From contig NZ_JNXE01000034.1 in assembly GCF_000716605.1 (NCBI RefSeq), positions 43,058 through 107,057 of the forward strand: a stretch of 64,000 bases of DNA, written 5' to 3'. The notes beneath the pieces were generated by a model. The model saw only the letters and a list, made by a program, of their open reading frames with translations, did no database searches and was not told where the DNA came from. The translations under genes were made by a program, and so were the position numbers. Numbering within the stretch: the first letter of the stretch is position 1; each line of letters opens with the position of its first letter. Below, piece after piece: positions 24,377 to 32,413 of the stretch. Source of the stretch: Streptomyces sp. NRRL F-525. Lineage in GTDB: Bacteria > Actinomycetota > Actinomycetes > Streptomycetales > Streptomycetaceae.

Positions 24377-26581
24377 TCAGGGGACCGGAGTGAGCCGGGC
24401 GGTGGGCGGGTCGGTGACCGGCGCCGGGACCTTGCGGCTCAGGGCCTCGCCCTCGACGTCCATGCGGGGGAGGAGGCGGTCCAGCCAACTCGGCAGGTAC
24501 CAGGCCTTGTTGCCCAGCAGGGAGAGGACGGCCGGCACGATCGCCATCCGGACCACGAACGCGTCGAACAGGACCGCGATGGCCAGCCCGAAGCCGATCA
24601 TCTTGATCATCGAGGCGCCCGCGCCGATGAAGCCCGAGAACACCGCCATCATGATCAGCGCGGCGGCCACGACCACCCGGGCGCTGTGCCGGAACCCGGA
24701 GACGATCGCCTGACCGGGCCCGTCCCCGTGGACGTACGCCTCGCGCATCCGGGAGACCAGGAACACCTCGTAGTCCATGGCGAGGCCGAAGACGATGCCC
24801 ACCAGGAAGATCGGCATCAGGCTCATGATCGGGCCGGTCTGGTCGACGCCCAACAGCGAGGCTCCGTGGCCCTGTTGGAAGACCGCGACGACCGCGCCGA
24901 GCGCCGCGAGCACGGAGAGCAGGAAGCCGAGTGCCGCCTTGAGCGGGACGAGGAGGGAACGGAAGACGAGGAGCAGGAGGACGATCGCCAGGCCGACCAC
25001 CAGTGCCAGGTAGGGAATCAGCGCGTCCTGGACCTTCTGCGCCACGTCGATGTTCAGCGCGGTGGTGCCGGTCACCTCGAAGCTCGCGCCCGCGTCGGAG
25101 GCGATACCGGGCCGTTCGCCGCGGATCGTCTGGACGAGCTCCTTCGTCTTCTCGTCGGTGGGGCTGGTCGCGGGGGTCGCGCTGAACACCGCTGTGTCGC
25201 CTGCCGAGTTGAAGTGCGCGGGTGAGACGGAGACCACCCCGTCCGTCGCCGCGATCTCCTTCGAGATCGTCGCTACAGCGCTCTTCGCGTCGTCCGCCTT
25301 CTTCGCGTCCACGACGATGGTCAGGGGGCCGTTGAAGCCGGGGCCGAAGCCTTTCGCGAGGTCGTCGTAGGCGCGGCGTTCGGTGGTGGCCGTGGACTTG
25401 GCCTCGTCACCGGGCATGCCGAGCTGGAGGTTGAGGGCGGGCAGGGCCATCGCGCCGAGGCCCACGACGCCGAGCAGCAGGACGGGGATCGGGCGGCGGA
25501 CGACCAGGCGGGCCCAACGGCTGCCCCCGTTCTCGCCGTTACCCCGTTTGGCCTTGCCCTTCCGTTCGCGGCGCGAGAGGACGGCGTTCGGCCAGAAGCC
25601 GAGGACGGCCGGGACCAGGGTGAGGGAGATCAGGACCGACAGGAGGACCGCGCCCGCCGCCGCCAGGCCCATCTTCGTCAGCATCGGGATACCGACGACG
25701 GACAGACCGGCCAGGGCGATGACAACGGTCAGTCCGGCGAACACCACTGCCGAACCCGCCGTACCGGCCGCGAGCCCCGCCGCCTCGCGCGGCGCGTGGC
25801 CCTTCTCCCGCTCCTCCCGGTAGCGGGAGACGACGAACAGCGCGTAGTCGATACCGCAGGCGAGGCCGAGCATCGTGGCCAGTGTGCCGGTGGTCTCGGA
25901 GAGGCCGAAGGCGCTGCCCAGGGCGAGGACCGCGGACATGCTGATGCCGACGCCGAGGATCGCGGTGAGGAGGGGCAGGCCGGCCGCGGCCAGCGAACCG
26001 AAGGTGATGAGCAGGACCACGGCCGCTATCGCGATGCCGATCGCCTCGGCGCTGCCGCCGGCGGCGGGCTGGGTGGCGAGGGCGTCGCCGCCGACCTCGA
26101 CGGTCAGGCCCGCCTTCTTGGCCGTGTCGATGGCCCGTTCCAGATGGGTCTTGGCGGCGTCGGTGAGGTCGTCGGCCTTCACCTTGAAGGTGACGGTGGA
26201 GTACGCCGTCGACGCGTCCTTGCTCACCGCCTTCGCGGCGAACGGGTCGACGGCGGAGGCGACTTGGGAACCGTCGGCCGCCTCCGTGACCAGCTTCTCG
26301 ATCGCCGCCCTGTTCTCCGTCGCGGTGACCTTCTCGCCGTTCGGGGCGACGAAGACGATCCGGGCGTTCGCGCCGTCCGCCGCGGTGCCGGGGAAGCGCT
26401 GCTCCAGCAGGTCGAAGGCGCGCTGCGACTCGATGCCGGGCATTGTGAAGCCGTCGTCCGGGGCGGCCGGGGCCTTGGCGGCGGCGAAACCGACGGCGCC
26501 GAGGACCGCCACCCACAACAGGGTGACGAACCAGCGCCACCGGAAGGCCACACGGCCCAAGCGGTAAAGGAGAGTAGCCAT
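24377..26581 (-). CDS. MMPL-family RND transporter
   Basis: 734 aa with the MMPL layout: TM1, a periplasmic domain of ~140 aa, a five-helix bundle (GIAIAAVVLLITFGSLAAAGL, GLACGIDYALFVVSRYREER), then the second half repeating the pattern with FGLAMDYEVFLVSRMRE. The paired GIDYALF/AMDYEVF TM motifs contain the Asp-Tyr pairs involved in proton relay in MmpL proteins. Proton-driven inner-membrane exporter of lipids or hydrophobic compounds. Start ATG 26581. The perfect palindrome at 26678-26701 suggests repression by a TetR-type regulator encoded elsewhere. Confidence 0.92.
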   Translation of the reverse strand: MATLLYRLGRVAFRWRWFVTLLWVAVLGAVGFAAAKAPAAPDDGFTMPGIESQRAFDLLEQRFPGTAADGANARIVFVAPNGEKVTATENRAAIEKLVTEAADGSQVASAVDPFAAKAVSKDASTAYSTVTFKVKADDLTDAAKTHLERAIDTAKKAGLTVEVGGDALATQPAAGGSAEAIGIAIAAVVLLITFGSLAAAGLPLLTAILGVGISMSAVLALGSAFGLSETTGTLATMLGLACGIDYALFVVSRYREEREKGHAPREAAGLAAGTAGSAVVFAGLTVVIALAGLSVVGIPMLTKMGLAAAGAVLLSVLISLTLVPAVLGFWPNAVLSRRERKGKAKRGNGENGGSRWARLVVRRPIPVLLLGVVGLGAMALPALNLQLGMPGDEAKSTATTERRAYDDLAKGFGPGFNGPLTIVVDAKKADDAKSAVATISKEIAATDGVVSVSPAHFNSAGDTAVFSATPATSPTDEKTKELVQTIRGERPGIASDAGASFEVTGTTALNIDVAQKVQDALIPYLALVVGLAIVLLLLVFRSLLVPLKAALGFLLSVLAALGAVVAVFQQGHGASLLGVDQTGPIMSLMPIFLVGIVFGLAMDYEVFLVSRMREAYVHGDGPGQAIVSGFRHSARVVVAAALIMMAVFSGFIGAGASMIKMIGFGLAIAVLFDAFVVRMAIVPAVLSLLGNKAWYLPSWLDRLLPRMDVEGEALSRKVPAPVTDPPTARLTPVP

Positions 26582-26677
26582 GGCTGGGGAAGGCCTCCAC
26601 GTCGGCGGTCGGTCGAGATCGTGGTCTCAACCCTTCCGTCGGCCGCTCCACGGCACGAGGGAGTGCCCTCCCGAATG

Positions 26678-26701
26678 GATGGTGTAGCCCGCTACACCAT
26701 C
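26678..26701. promoter_or_regulatory. 24-bp perfect palindrome, probable TetR-type operator for the MMPL gene
   Basis: Arms GATGGTGTAGC and GCTACACCATC separated by CC, about 97 bp upstream of the MMPL start. Perfect 11-bp arms with a 2-bp centre match the dimer-of-dimers operators of TetR regulators that control MMPL pumps. No tetR gene is adjacent. Confidence 0.6.
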
Positions 26702-26731
26702 GCCGCGCGGCTCAGCCCCCGCCCGGCCCCG

Positions 26732-27373
26732 TCAGCCCGCGTTCAGCTCCGTCAACTGGCCCAGCGGCAGCGTGTGTTGGGTCTGCAGGACCTTCGCGCG
26801 TAGATACCGGACGTTGTGCGGGGTGGTGAACACGCCGGTCGGGACGCGGTCGTGCACGTCGATGCCGAGACCGCGCAACTGGTCGGCCTTGTCGGGGTTG
26901 TTGGAGAGCAGGTCCAGGGAGGTGATCCCGAGGGCGGTGAGCATCTGCGCGGCGGCCGTGTAGTCACGGGCGTCCTCGGGCAGGCCCAGCGCGGTGTTCG
27001 CGGCGTACGTGTCGAGGCCCTGGTCCTGGAGGGCGTACGCGTCGAGCTTGTTGTAGAGGCCGATGCCGCGGCCCTCCTGGCGCAGGTAGAGCAGGACACC
27101 GCCGCGGTCGGCGATGCGCTCGACGGCCTCGCGCAGCTGGGGGCCGCAGTCGCAGCGGGCGGAGCCGAAGACGTCGCCGGTCAGGCACTCGGAGTGCAGC
27201 CGGACCAGCGGGGTGGTGCCGGGCGCGGGGTTGCCGAGGACGACCGCCACGTGTTCCTGGCCGTCGGTCAGGCCGTGGAAGGTGACGAGTTCGGCGTCGA
27301 CGCCGTAGCCGTCCTGGAAGCGCAGCGGTACCCGGACGCGGGCACGCGGGGTGGCGGCGGGGAAGTCGGGCAT
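26732..27373 (-). CDS. ribA: GTP cyclohydrolase II (RibA-type)
   Basis: 213 aa. The zinc/catalytic signature SECLTGDVFGSARCDCGPQL gives C-x10-C-x-C (the three zinc cysteines), followed by LRQEGRGIGLYNKLDAYALQ and, near the C-terminus, LLSNNPDKADQL. Converts GTP to 2,5-diamino-6-ribosylamino-pyrimidinone phosphate plus formate, the first step of riboflavin and of several deazapurine/flavin-like products. It is a stand-alone GCHII without the DHBP synthase (RibB) domain usual in fused enzymes. GTG/ATG choice: ATG 27373 with GGAG 8 nt before. Two TTCAA/TTGAA-type repeats lie in its promoter region. Confidence 0.92.
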   Translation of the reverse strand: MPDFPAATPRARVRVPLRFQDGYGVDAELVTFHGLTDGQEHVAVVLGNPAPGTTPLVRLHSECLTGDVFGSARCDCGPQLREAVERIADRGGVLLYLRQEGRGIGLYNKLDAYALQDQGLDTYAANTALGLPEDARDYTAAAQMLTALGITSLDLLSNNPDKADQLRGLGIDVHDRVPTGVFTTPHNVRYLRAKVLQTQHTLPLGQLTELNAG

Positions 27374-27423
27374 GCGGGTCTCCGTGGTCCGGCGGCAGGT
27401 ACGCGGATGTGCGTCATTGATGT

Positions 27424-27439
27424 GCTTCAGTTTTGAAAC
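27424..27439. promoter_or_regulatory. MarR-box-like repeat upstream of ribA
   Basis: GCTTCAGTTTTGAAAC carries TTCA...TGAA arms and, on the other strand, resembles the site at 28018-28033 (TTTCAAA followed by TGAA). Located about 50 bp before the ribA start. Confidence 0.45.
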
Positions 27440-27467
27440 ACATCCACGATCACGGAGACTACCTCAT

Positions 27468-27483
27468 GCTTGAAATTTGAAGC
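27468..27483. promoter_or_regulatory. Second MarR-box-like repeat between marR and ribA
   Basis: GCTTGAAATTTGAAGC is a 16-bp palindrome apart from one G/G pair, about 95 bp before the ribA start and just past the marR stop. Confidence 0.45.
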
Positions 27484-27502
27484 AACAGAATTGTGGGACG
27501 GG

Positions 27503-28000
27503 TCACGAACAGGAGGGAGTGGAACGGCGCCGCCACGGCACGTCCTCCGGCTCCTCCAGCGCCCGCGCGATCCCCGCGCTGATCTCCTCCAGCTGCCCCA
27601 CCTGCTCCGGGGTGAGGTGATCGAAGATCGCGGCCCGTACGGTCTCGACATGCCCCGGCGCCGTACGCTCCAGCACCTCCATCCCCGCGTCGGTCAGGAC
27701 GGCGGTACTGCCGCGCTTGTCGCTCGGACACCCTTCCCGCCGCACCAGCCCGTCCTTCTCCAGCCGGGTCACGGCGTACGTCAGCCGGCTCCGGGTGATC
27801 TTCGACTTCTCGGCGAGGTCGGTCATCCGCAGCCGGCGGTCCGGGACGTCGGAGAGGTTGGCGAGGATGGAGTAGTACAGGTGGGGCATGCCGGCCTCCT
27901 GCTGGAGCTGCCGGTCGATCGCGTCCTCCAGGAGGTGCGTCGCGGCGATGTACGCGCGCCAGGCGCGCTGCTCCTCGGCGGTGAGCCAGCGGGTCGTCAT
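27503..28000 (-). CDS. MarR-family regulator, likely controls ribA and the RibD-like gene
   Basis: 165 aa from ATG 28000. The MarR winged-helix is clear: LRMTDLAEKSKITRSRLTYAVTRLEKDGLV is the HTH (helix 2-turn-recognition helix), followed by the wing (REGCPSDKRGSTAVLTDAG). Flanking helices form the dimer interface (EEQRAWRAYIAATHLLEDAID). Longer upstream reading on this strand is only the antisense of the RibD-like gene. It is divergent from the RibD-like gene (84 bp) and upstream of ribA on the same strand. TTCAA/TTGAA boxes in both intergenic spaces point to autoregulation and control of both enzymes. Confidence 0.88.
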   Translation of the reverse strand: MTTRWLTAEEQRAWRAYIAATHLLEDAIDRQLQQEAGMPHLYYSILANLSDVPDRRLRMTDLAEKSKITRSRLTYAVTRLEKDGLVRREGCPSDKRGSTAVLTDAGMEVLERTAPGHVETVRAAIFDHLTPEQVGQLEEISAGIARALEEPEDVPWRRRSTPSCS

Positions 28001-28017
28001 GCCCCCAGTGTAGTTTT

Positions 28018-28033
28018 GTTTCAAACTTGAACC
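28018..28033. promoter_or_regulatory. MarR-box in the marR / RibD-like intergenic region
   Basis: GTTTCAAACTTGAACC contains the perfect inverted repeat TTCAA-AC-TTGAA, 18-33 bp before the marR start and about 52 bp before the RibD-like start. Best candidate operator of the three. Confidence 0.55.
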
Positions 28034-28084
28034 AAGCCCCACCGTTCCGCCCAGCCCCGCCCGCCTCGGAGAGAGAGCGCGTCG

Positions 28085-29224
28085 ATGCCCCACCCGTACG
28101 TCCCCTACGTCCTGCTGTCCGCCGCCGTCTCCCTCGACGGCTACCTCGACGACACCGGCCCCGACCGCCTGCTCCTCTCCAGCCCCGCCGACTTCGACCG
28201 CGTCGACGAGGTCCGGGCATCGGTCGACGCGATCCTCATCGGTGCCGGCACGATCCGCGCGGACAACCCCCGCCTCCTGGTCAACTCGCCTGAGCGCAGG
28301 GCGAGTCGAGTAGCCGAGGGCAAGCCGGAATACCCCCTCAAGGTCACGGTCACCGCCTCCGGCGACCTCGACCCGACGGCCAACTTCTGGCACACGGGCG
28401 GCGAGAAGCTCGTCTATACGACGGACGGGGGCGCGGACCGGGTACGCGAACTGGCCCTGGCGGCGGACGTGGTGTCGCTCGGCCCGACCCTCGACTGGCG
28501 CGCCCTCCTTGAACACCTGCACGCGGTAAGGGGAGTTGACCGCCTGATGGTCGAGGGCGGCGGCACGGTCCACACCCAGCTCCTCCAGCAGGGCCTGGCC
28601 GACGAACTCCACCTGGTCCTCTCCCCCCTGTTCGTCGGCGACGACAAGGCCCCCCGCCTCTTCGGCCCGGGCAGGTACCAGTCAGGCCGCCTGCGTCTCG
28701 TCGAGACCCGCCCCATCGAGGACGTAGTACTCATGCGCTACGAGCCCACCGCCCCCGGCGCCGACGCCCTTCCCTCCGCCGCCGACCACCACTGGCTCGA
28801 CCTCGCCTGCGACCTGGCGGCGGAGTGCCCGCCCTCGGAGACGGCGTTCAGCGTCGGCGCGGTGGTGGTGGCGGAGGACGGCACGGAACTGTCCCGGGGC
28901 CACTCCCGCGAGGCCGGCGACCCGGTGGTCCACGCGGAGGAGGCGGCGCTGGCGAAGATCGACCCGGCGGACCCCCGCCTCCCCACGGCCACGGTCTACA
29001 CCAGCCTCGAACCCTGCACCCACCGCGCCTCCCGCCCCAAGCCCTGCGCCCGGCTGATCCTCGACGCGGGGGTACGGCGCGTGGTGACGGCCTGGCGCGA
29101 GCCGGACACGTTCGTGACGGCGGCCGACGGCAGCGGGATGCTGGCGGCGCGGGGGGTCTCCGTGGTCGTACTGCCGGAGCACGGGGAGCGGGCGAAGGCG
29201 CCGAACCGTCATCTGCTGGGCTGA
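28085..29224 (+). CDS. RibD-like bifunctional reductase-deaminase with swapped domain order
   Basis: 379 aa. Residues 1 to about 220 are a RibD_C/DHFR-like reductase (LSAAVSLDGYLDD, AILIGAGTIRADNP, LMVEGGGTVHTQLL). Residues about 235-379 are a zinc cytidine-deaminase-like domain with HAE at 283-285 and EPCTHRASRPKPC with C311. Canonical RibD/RibG has deaminase first and reductase second, so the order is reversed here. The product would catalyse the deamination and side-chain reduction steps after GTP cyclohydrolase II. Start ATG 28085 has GGAGAGAG upstream. Context (divergent marR, ribA) fits a pyrimidine-forming module rather than the whole riboflavin operon; no ribB/E/H is present. Confidence 0.88.
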   Translation: MPHPYVPYVLLSAAVSLDGYLDDTGPDRLLLSSPADFDRVDEVRASVDAILIGAGTIRADNPRLLVNSPERRASRVAEGKPEYPLKVTVTASGDLDPTANFWHTGGEKLVYTTDGGADRVRELALAADVVSLGPTLDWRALLEHLHAVRGVDRLMVEGGGTVHTQLLQQGLADELHLVLSPLFVGDDKAPRLFGPGRYQSGRLRLVETRPIEDVVLMRYEPTAPGADALPSAADHHWLDLACDLAAECPPSETAFSVGAVVVAEDGTELSRGHSREAGDPVVHAEEAALAKIDPADPRLPTATVYTSLEPCTHRASRPKPCARLILDAGVRRVVTAWREPDTFVTAADGSGMLAARGVSVVVLPEHGERAKAPNRHLLG

Positions 29225-29241
29225 CCCGGGACCCCTTCCCC

Positions 29242-29282
29242 GGAAAAGTGTGACACTTCCGCGAAAAGTGTCACGCTTTTCC
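29242..29282. terminator. Long hairpin after the RibD-like gene
   Basis: 17-bp arms (29242-29258 and 29266-29282) with one G-T mismatch and a 7-nt loop, starting 17 bp after the stop. Each arm contains a smaller AAGTGT...-type palindrome, so two adjacent operator sites is an alternative reading. Confidence 0.6.
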
Positions 29283-29398
29283 AGAACACCTACCTCCCCC
29301 CCCGGCTCCCCGACCGGCCCATCAAATCCTGCGCCCCACCGCCCCCCAGGTAACGCTCACAAAGGACCGGTGCGGAGGACGACGCGGAGGTAGGACAC

Positions 29399-30604
29399 AT
29401 GAGGGCAGTCGCGGTGCTGGGCGCTTCCGTAGCCGTAGGGCTACTCGCCTCCTGCGGATCGGCGGACACCGGTAGCCGGACCATGGCCCGGGCACTCCCC
29501 GCGAGCGCCGCGTTCACCCACCCCGGGGTGCTCGTCAGCAAGGGCCAGCTGGACGCCGTACGCAAGAACGTGGCCGCCGGCAAACAGCCCTGGCTGAAGG
29601 CGTACTTCGGGATGCGGGACAGCAAGTACGGGTCGTACAAGTACACGGCGAAGCCGTACGCCGACGTCGACTGCCCCTGGAACGGCAAGGCCGCGCACGG
29701 CTGCGTCGAGGAGCGCGAGGACGCGATCGCGGCGTACACGCAGGCCCTGCTGTTCAGCATCACCGGCAAGCAGCACCACGCGCTCAAGGCCCGCGAGATC
29801 ATGGACGACTGGTCGGCGAAGATGAAGGAGCACACCTCCGACGACGCCGGACTGCAGACCGCGTGGGCCGGTTCGACCTGGGCGCGCGCGGCGGAGATCG
29901 TGCGGTACGCGCCCGGCGCGGGCTGGCCGGCGGACCGGGTCAAGCGGTTCGGGACGATGCTGCGCACCGCCTACGAGCCCGAGGTCACCAAGGACCTGCC
30001 GGACTACAACGGCAACTGGGACCTCGCGATGACGGACGCGGCGATCGGCATCGCCGTCTTCCTCGACGACCACAAGGCCTTCGACGCCGCCGTCAAACGC
30101 TTCCAGGACCGCGTGCCCGCCTACTTCTACCTCGCCAAGGACGGCAAGGTCCCGCTCACCCCGGTGGGCTCCAAACTCACCACCCCGCAGAAGCTGACGA
30201 CGTACTGGTTCAAGCAGACGACGTTCAAGGACGGCGTCGCCCAGGAGACCTGCCGCAACTTCAAGCACGTCGGGTACTCCCTCGCCGCCACCGCGCACAT
30301 CGCCGAGACCGCCTGGCACCAGGGCGTCGACCTCTACGACGGCGTCAAGGACCGGCTGAAGGCGGCGCTCGAGTTCCACGCCCGCTACCAGCTCGGCGAG
30401 CCCGCGCCCGCCTGGCTCTGCGGCGGCAAGGTCGACCGGAACATGGGCCCCGACCTGGAGGTCGCCGTCAACCACCTGGAGGGCAGGCTCGGCGTGAAGG
30501 TGCCCGCCGCGCACAAGCTCGTCGAGTCCACCCGCCCGGCCGGCAGCGACGACCTCTTCGTCTCCTGGGAGACCCTCACGCACGCCGGTAACACCGCCGA
30601 CTGA
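29399..30604 (+). CDS. Alginate-lyase-like secreted lipoprotein
   Basis: 401 aa. Lipoprotein signal with lipobox LLASC (Cys about residue 19). The mature part matches the alginate lyase (PL5-like, alpha-toroid) family: HPGVLVSKGQLDAVRKNV, WARAAEIVRY, LPDYNGNWDLAMTDAAIGIAVF (the NGNW segment is characteristic) and QETCRNFKHVGYSLAATAHIAE. Predicted polysaccharide lyase on the cell surface; the true substrate may be another uronate polymer. It is followed within 60 bp by the initiator tRNA gene, which has its own promoter. Confidence 0.85.
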   Translation: MRAVAVLGASVAVGLLASCGSADTGSRTMARALPASAAFTHPGVLVSKGQLDAVRKNVAAGKQPWLKAYFGMRDSKYGSYKYTAKPYADVDCPWNGKAAHGCVEEREDAIAAYTQALLFSITGKQHHALKAREIMDDWSAKMKEHTSDDAGLQTAWAGSTWARAAEIVRYAPGAGWPADRVKRFGTMLRTAYEPEVTKDLPDYNGNWDLAMTDAAIGIAVFLDDHKAFDAAVKRFQDRVPAYFYLAKDGKVPLTPVGSKLTTPQKLTTYWFKQTTFKDGVAQETCRNFKHVGYSLAATAHIAETAWHQGVDLYDGVKDRLKAALEFHARYQLGEPAPAWLCGGKVDRNMGPDLEVAVNHLEGRLGVKVPAAHKLVESTRPAGSDDLFVSWETLTHAGNTAD

Positions 30605-30611
30605 AACCTGT

Positions 30612-30642
30612 GTGACATCGGACCCCGCGGATGGCGTATAGT
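30612..30642 (+). promoter_or_regulatory. Vegetative-type promoter of the initiator tRNA
   Basis: GTGACA at 30612-30617 and TATAGT at 30637-30642 with a 19-bp spacer; predicted start about 8 bp before the tRNA 5' end. Confidence 0.55.
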
Positions 30643-30656
30643 TGCAATCACAACGG

Positions 30657-30730
30657 CGCGGGGTGGAGCAGCTCGGTAGCTCGCTGGGCTCATAACCCAG
30701 AGGTCGCAGGTTCAAATCCTGTCCCCGCTA
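30657..30730 (+). tRNA. Initiator tRNA-Met (CAU)
   Basis: 74 nt folding as a full cloverleaf: acceptor strand CGCGGGG, D-arm GAGCAGCTCGGTAGCTC, anticodon stem GCTGGGC...ACCCAG with the three G-C pairs typical of initiators, loop CTCATAA (anticodon CAT), T-arm GCAGG/TTCAAAT/CCTGT, and acceptor 3' strand CCCCGCT with A73. C1 opposite U72 is unpaired, the initiator feature. CCA is not encoded. Confidence 0.95.
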
Positions 30731-30736
30731 CTAAGG

Positions 30737-30774
30737 CCAAGGGCCGGAATCCAGAAATGGATTCCGGCCCTTGG
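30737..30774 (+). terminator. tRNA terminator
   Basis: Perfect 16-bp arms (30737-30752 and 30759-30774) with loop AGAAAT, followed by TGTTTCT, seven bases after the tRNA. Confidence 0.85.
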
Positions 30775-30875
30775 TGTTTCTCCCCTTCCCTCTCGGTCTC
30801 CTCGATCGGCCCACACCGCTCGCCGCCCCCTCCCCACCACGAAAAACTGGATCCGTGGAGGAGGAGGGTCCGTAC

Positions 30876-32012
30876 GTGCGAGCCGGCGGGCGCCTGCCCG
30901 GCGATCCCGTGCCCGACCCGGGCCTCGGCCCCGTCGAGAGACGGCGCATCTCCTACGCCCGCACCTTCGTCCACCGGCTGCCGGCGCTGCTGCTGATCGT
31001 CGGGGCGTTCTACGACTACTTCACCCCGCAGGACTTCACCGCGGCCCCGTTCTTCACCGCCGCCCCGCTGGTCGCCGCCCCGCTCTACTCGCGGCGCGGC
31101 ACCGTGCTCACCGGTCTGGCCTCCGTCGCCGTGGTCCTCGCGATCCACCTCAGGCTCGGCATCGTCCTGCACACCGACGCGATCACCGAGGCGGCCACCG
31201 TCGCGACGGTCGCCGTCCTCGCCGTGCTGATCAACGCCCTGGTCCGCCGCAGCAGCGAACAGCTCGCCTCCGCGCGCGAGATCGCCGAGGCCGCCCAGCG
31301 CGCCGTCCTGCCCGAACCGGCCGAGCGCATCGGCGGGTTCGAGATCGCGGCCCGCTACGAGGCGGCGCAGGAGGGCGCGTTCATCGGCGGCGACCTGTAC
31401 GCGGTGCAGGACACCCCGCACGGCGTACGGCTGGTCGTCGGGGACGTGCGCGGCAAGGGCATGGGCGCGGTTGCCGCCGTCGCCGTGGTCATCGGGGCGT
31501 TCCGGGAGGCCGCCGAGCAGGAGGCCACCCTGGAGGCGGTCGCGCAGCGGCTGGAGCGGGCGCTGGCGCGCGAGGGCACCCGGCGCGACGGGCTCGACGC
31601 CTTCGAGGGGTTCACCACGGCCGTCCTCGCCGAACTCCCGCACGGCGACGGCGTCGTACGGATCGTCGACCGGGGGCACCCGCCGCCGCTGCTCCTTCAA
31701 GTGGACGGCACCGTAAGCACGTTGCAGGTCCAGGAGCCCGCACTGCCCCTGGGAATGGGTGAGTTGGGGGTCTGGCCCGACCGCGCCGAGGAGTTCGCGT
31801 TCCCGGGCGGGGCCACTCTTCTCGTGTACACCGACGGGCTGTCCGAGGCGCGGGACGCCCGCGGGGTCTTCTACGACCCGGCCGCACGGCTGGCCGGCCG
31901 GACCTTCCGCACCCCCGGGGCACTGCTCGGCATCCTCGCCAAGGAGGTGCGCCGGTACTCCGGGGGCTGGATGACGGACGACATGGCGATGATCGCCGTA
32001 CGCCATCCATGA
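30876..32012 (+). CDS. Membrane PP2C/SpoIIE-type protein phosphatase
   Basis: 378 aa. The N-terminal part has about three TM helices (LPALLLIVGAFYDYF, AAPLVAAPLYSRRGTVLTGLASVAVVLAI, AATVATVAVLAVLINALV). It is followed by a PP2C-type SpoIIE domain: AQRAVLPEPAERIGGFEIAARY, FIGGDLYAV (metal-binding GGD), VGDVRGKGMGAV, and TLLVYTDGLSEARD with MTDDMAMIAV at the end (metal-binding Asp residues). Streptomyces has many such phosphatases acting on anti-anti-sigma factors. GTG 30876 is chosen for AGGAGGAGGG at 30858-30867; GTG 30855 is an alternative. Confidence 0.88.
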   Translation: MRAGGRLPGDPVPDPGLGPVERRRISYARTFVHRLPALLLIVGAFYDYFTPQDFTAAPFFTAAPLVAAPLYSRRGTVLTGLASVAVVLAIHLRLGIVLHTDAITEAATVATVAVLAVLINALVRRSSEQLASAREIAEAAQRAVLPEPAERIGGFEIAARYEAAQEGAFIGGDLYAVQDTPHGVRLVVGDVRGKGMGAVAAVAVVIGAFREAAEQEATLEAVAQRLERALAREGTRRDGLDAFEGFTTAVLAELPHGDGVVRIVDRGHPPPLLLQVDGTVSTLQVQEPALPLGMGELGVWPDRAEEFAFPGGATLLVYTDGLSEARDARGVFYDPAARLAGRTFRTPGALLGILAKEVRRYSGGWMTDDMAMIAVRHP

Positions 32013-32255
32013 CCGTTACTACGGGGGGTGATCGGGTGGGAGCCCTCCGCATAACAACTGACATGCCGTCAATACCTGTGGGAATTCTGAGACTTGGCCA
32101 ACTCGCCCGTTTTTCGCCGGTGGTGGGCCCTTCGTCCAGCAAGGAAAGGTTAATGATCAAGCCGAACAGCTTGGAAACGGGCGCCCGTGTCTATTAACGT
32201 TCGATAACGCAGCGCGGTCGTCCCAGCCGTCACAAGAGATGGCTCCGTGCGCACG

Positions 32256-32387
32256 CGCCGAATCCCGCGAGGGAACCGGGGAACCACCACTTGGGGTGAA
32301 TCGCTCGTCGACTGCCGTGGAAACACGGCCGGTTTACGCGCGTAGGAGACCTTCCTGCTCCGAACCCGTCAGCTAACCCGGTAGGCG
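32256..32387 (+). ncRNA. ydaO/yuaA c-di-AMP riboswitch
   Basis: Core conserved blocks are visible in order: CGCCGAATCC at the 5' side, GGGGAACCAC, TTGGGGTGAATCG, TAGGAGACCTTCC, then CCGAACCCGTCAGCTAACC and the closing GTAGGCG. These match the ydaO motif, which binds two c-di-AMP molecules and is usually an OFF switch. It sits 26 nt before the GTG of the M23 peptidase gene, the typical actinobacterial target (cell-wall hydrolases). About 240 nt of leader lies between the PP2C stop and the aptamer; no gene is seen there. Confidence 0.92.
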
Positions 32388-32413
32388 AGAAGGAAGGAAA
32401 GGAGCACGCCCAC

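Noticed and set aside
27503..28612. 369-residue version of the MarR protein
   Set aside because: The extra N-terminus is antisense to the RibD-like gene; the MarR domain starts naturally at ATG 28000.
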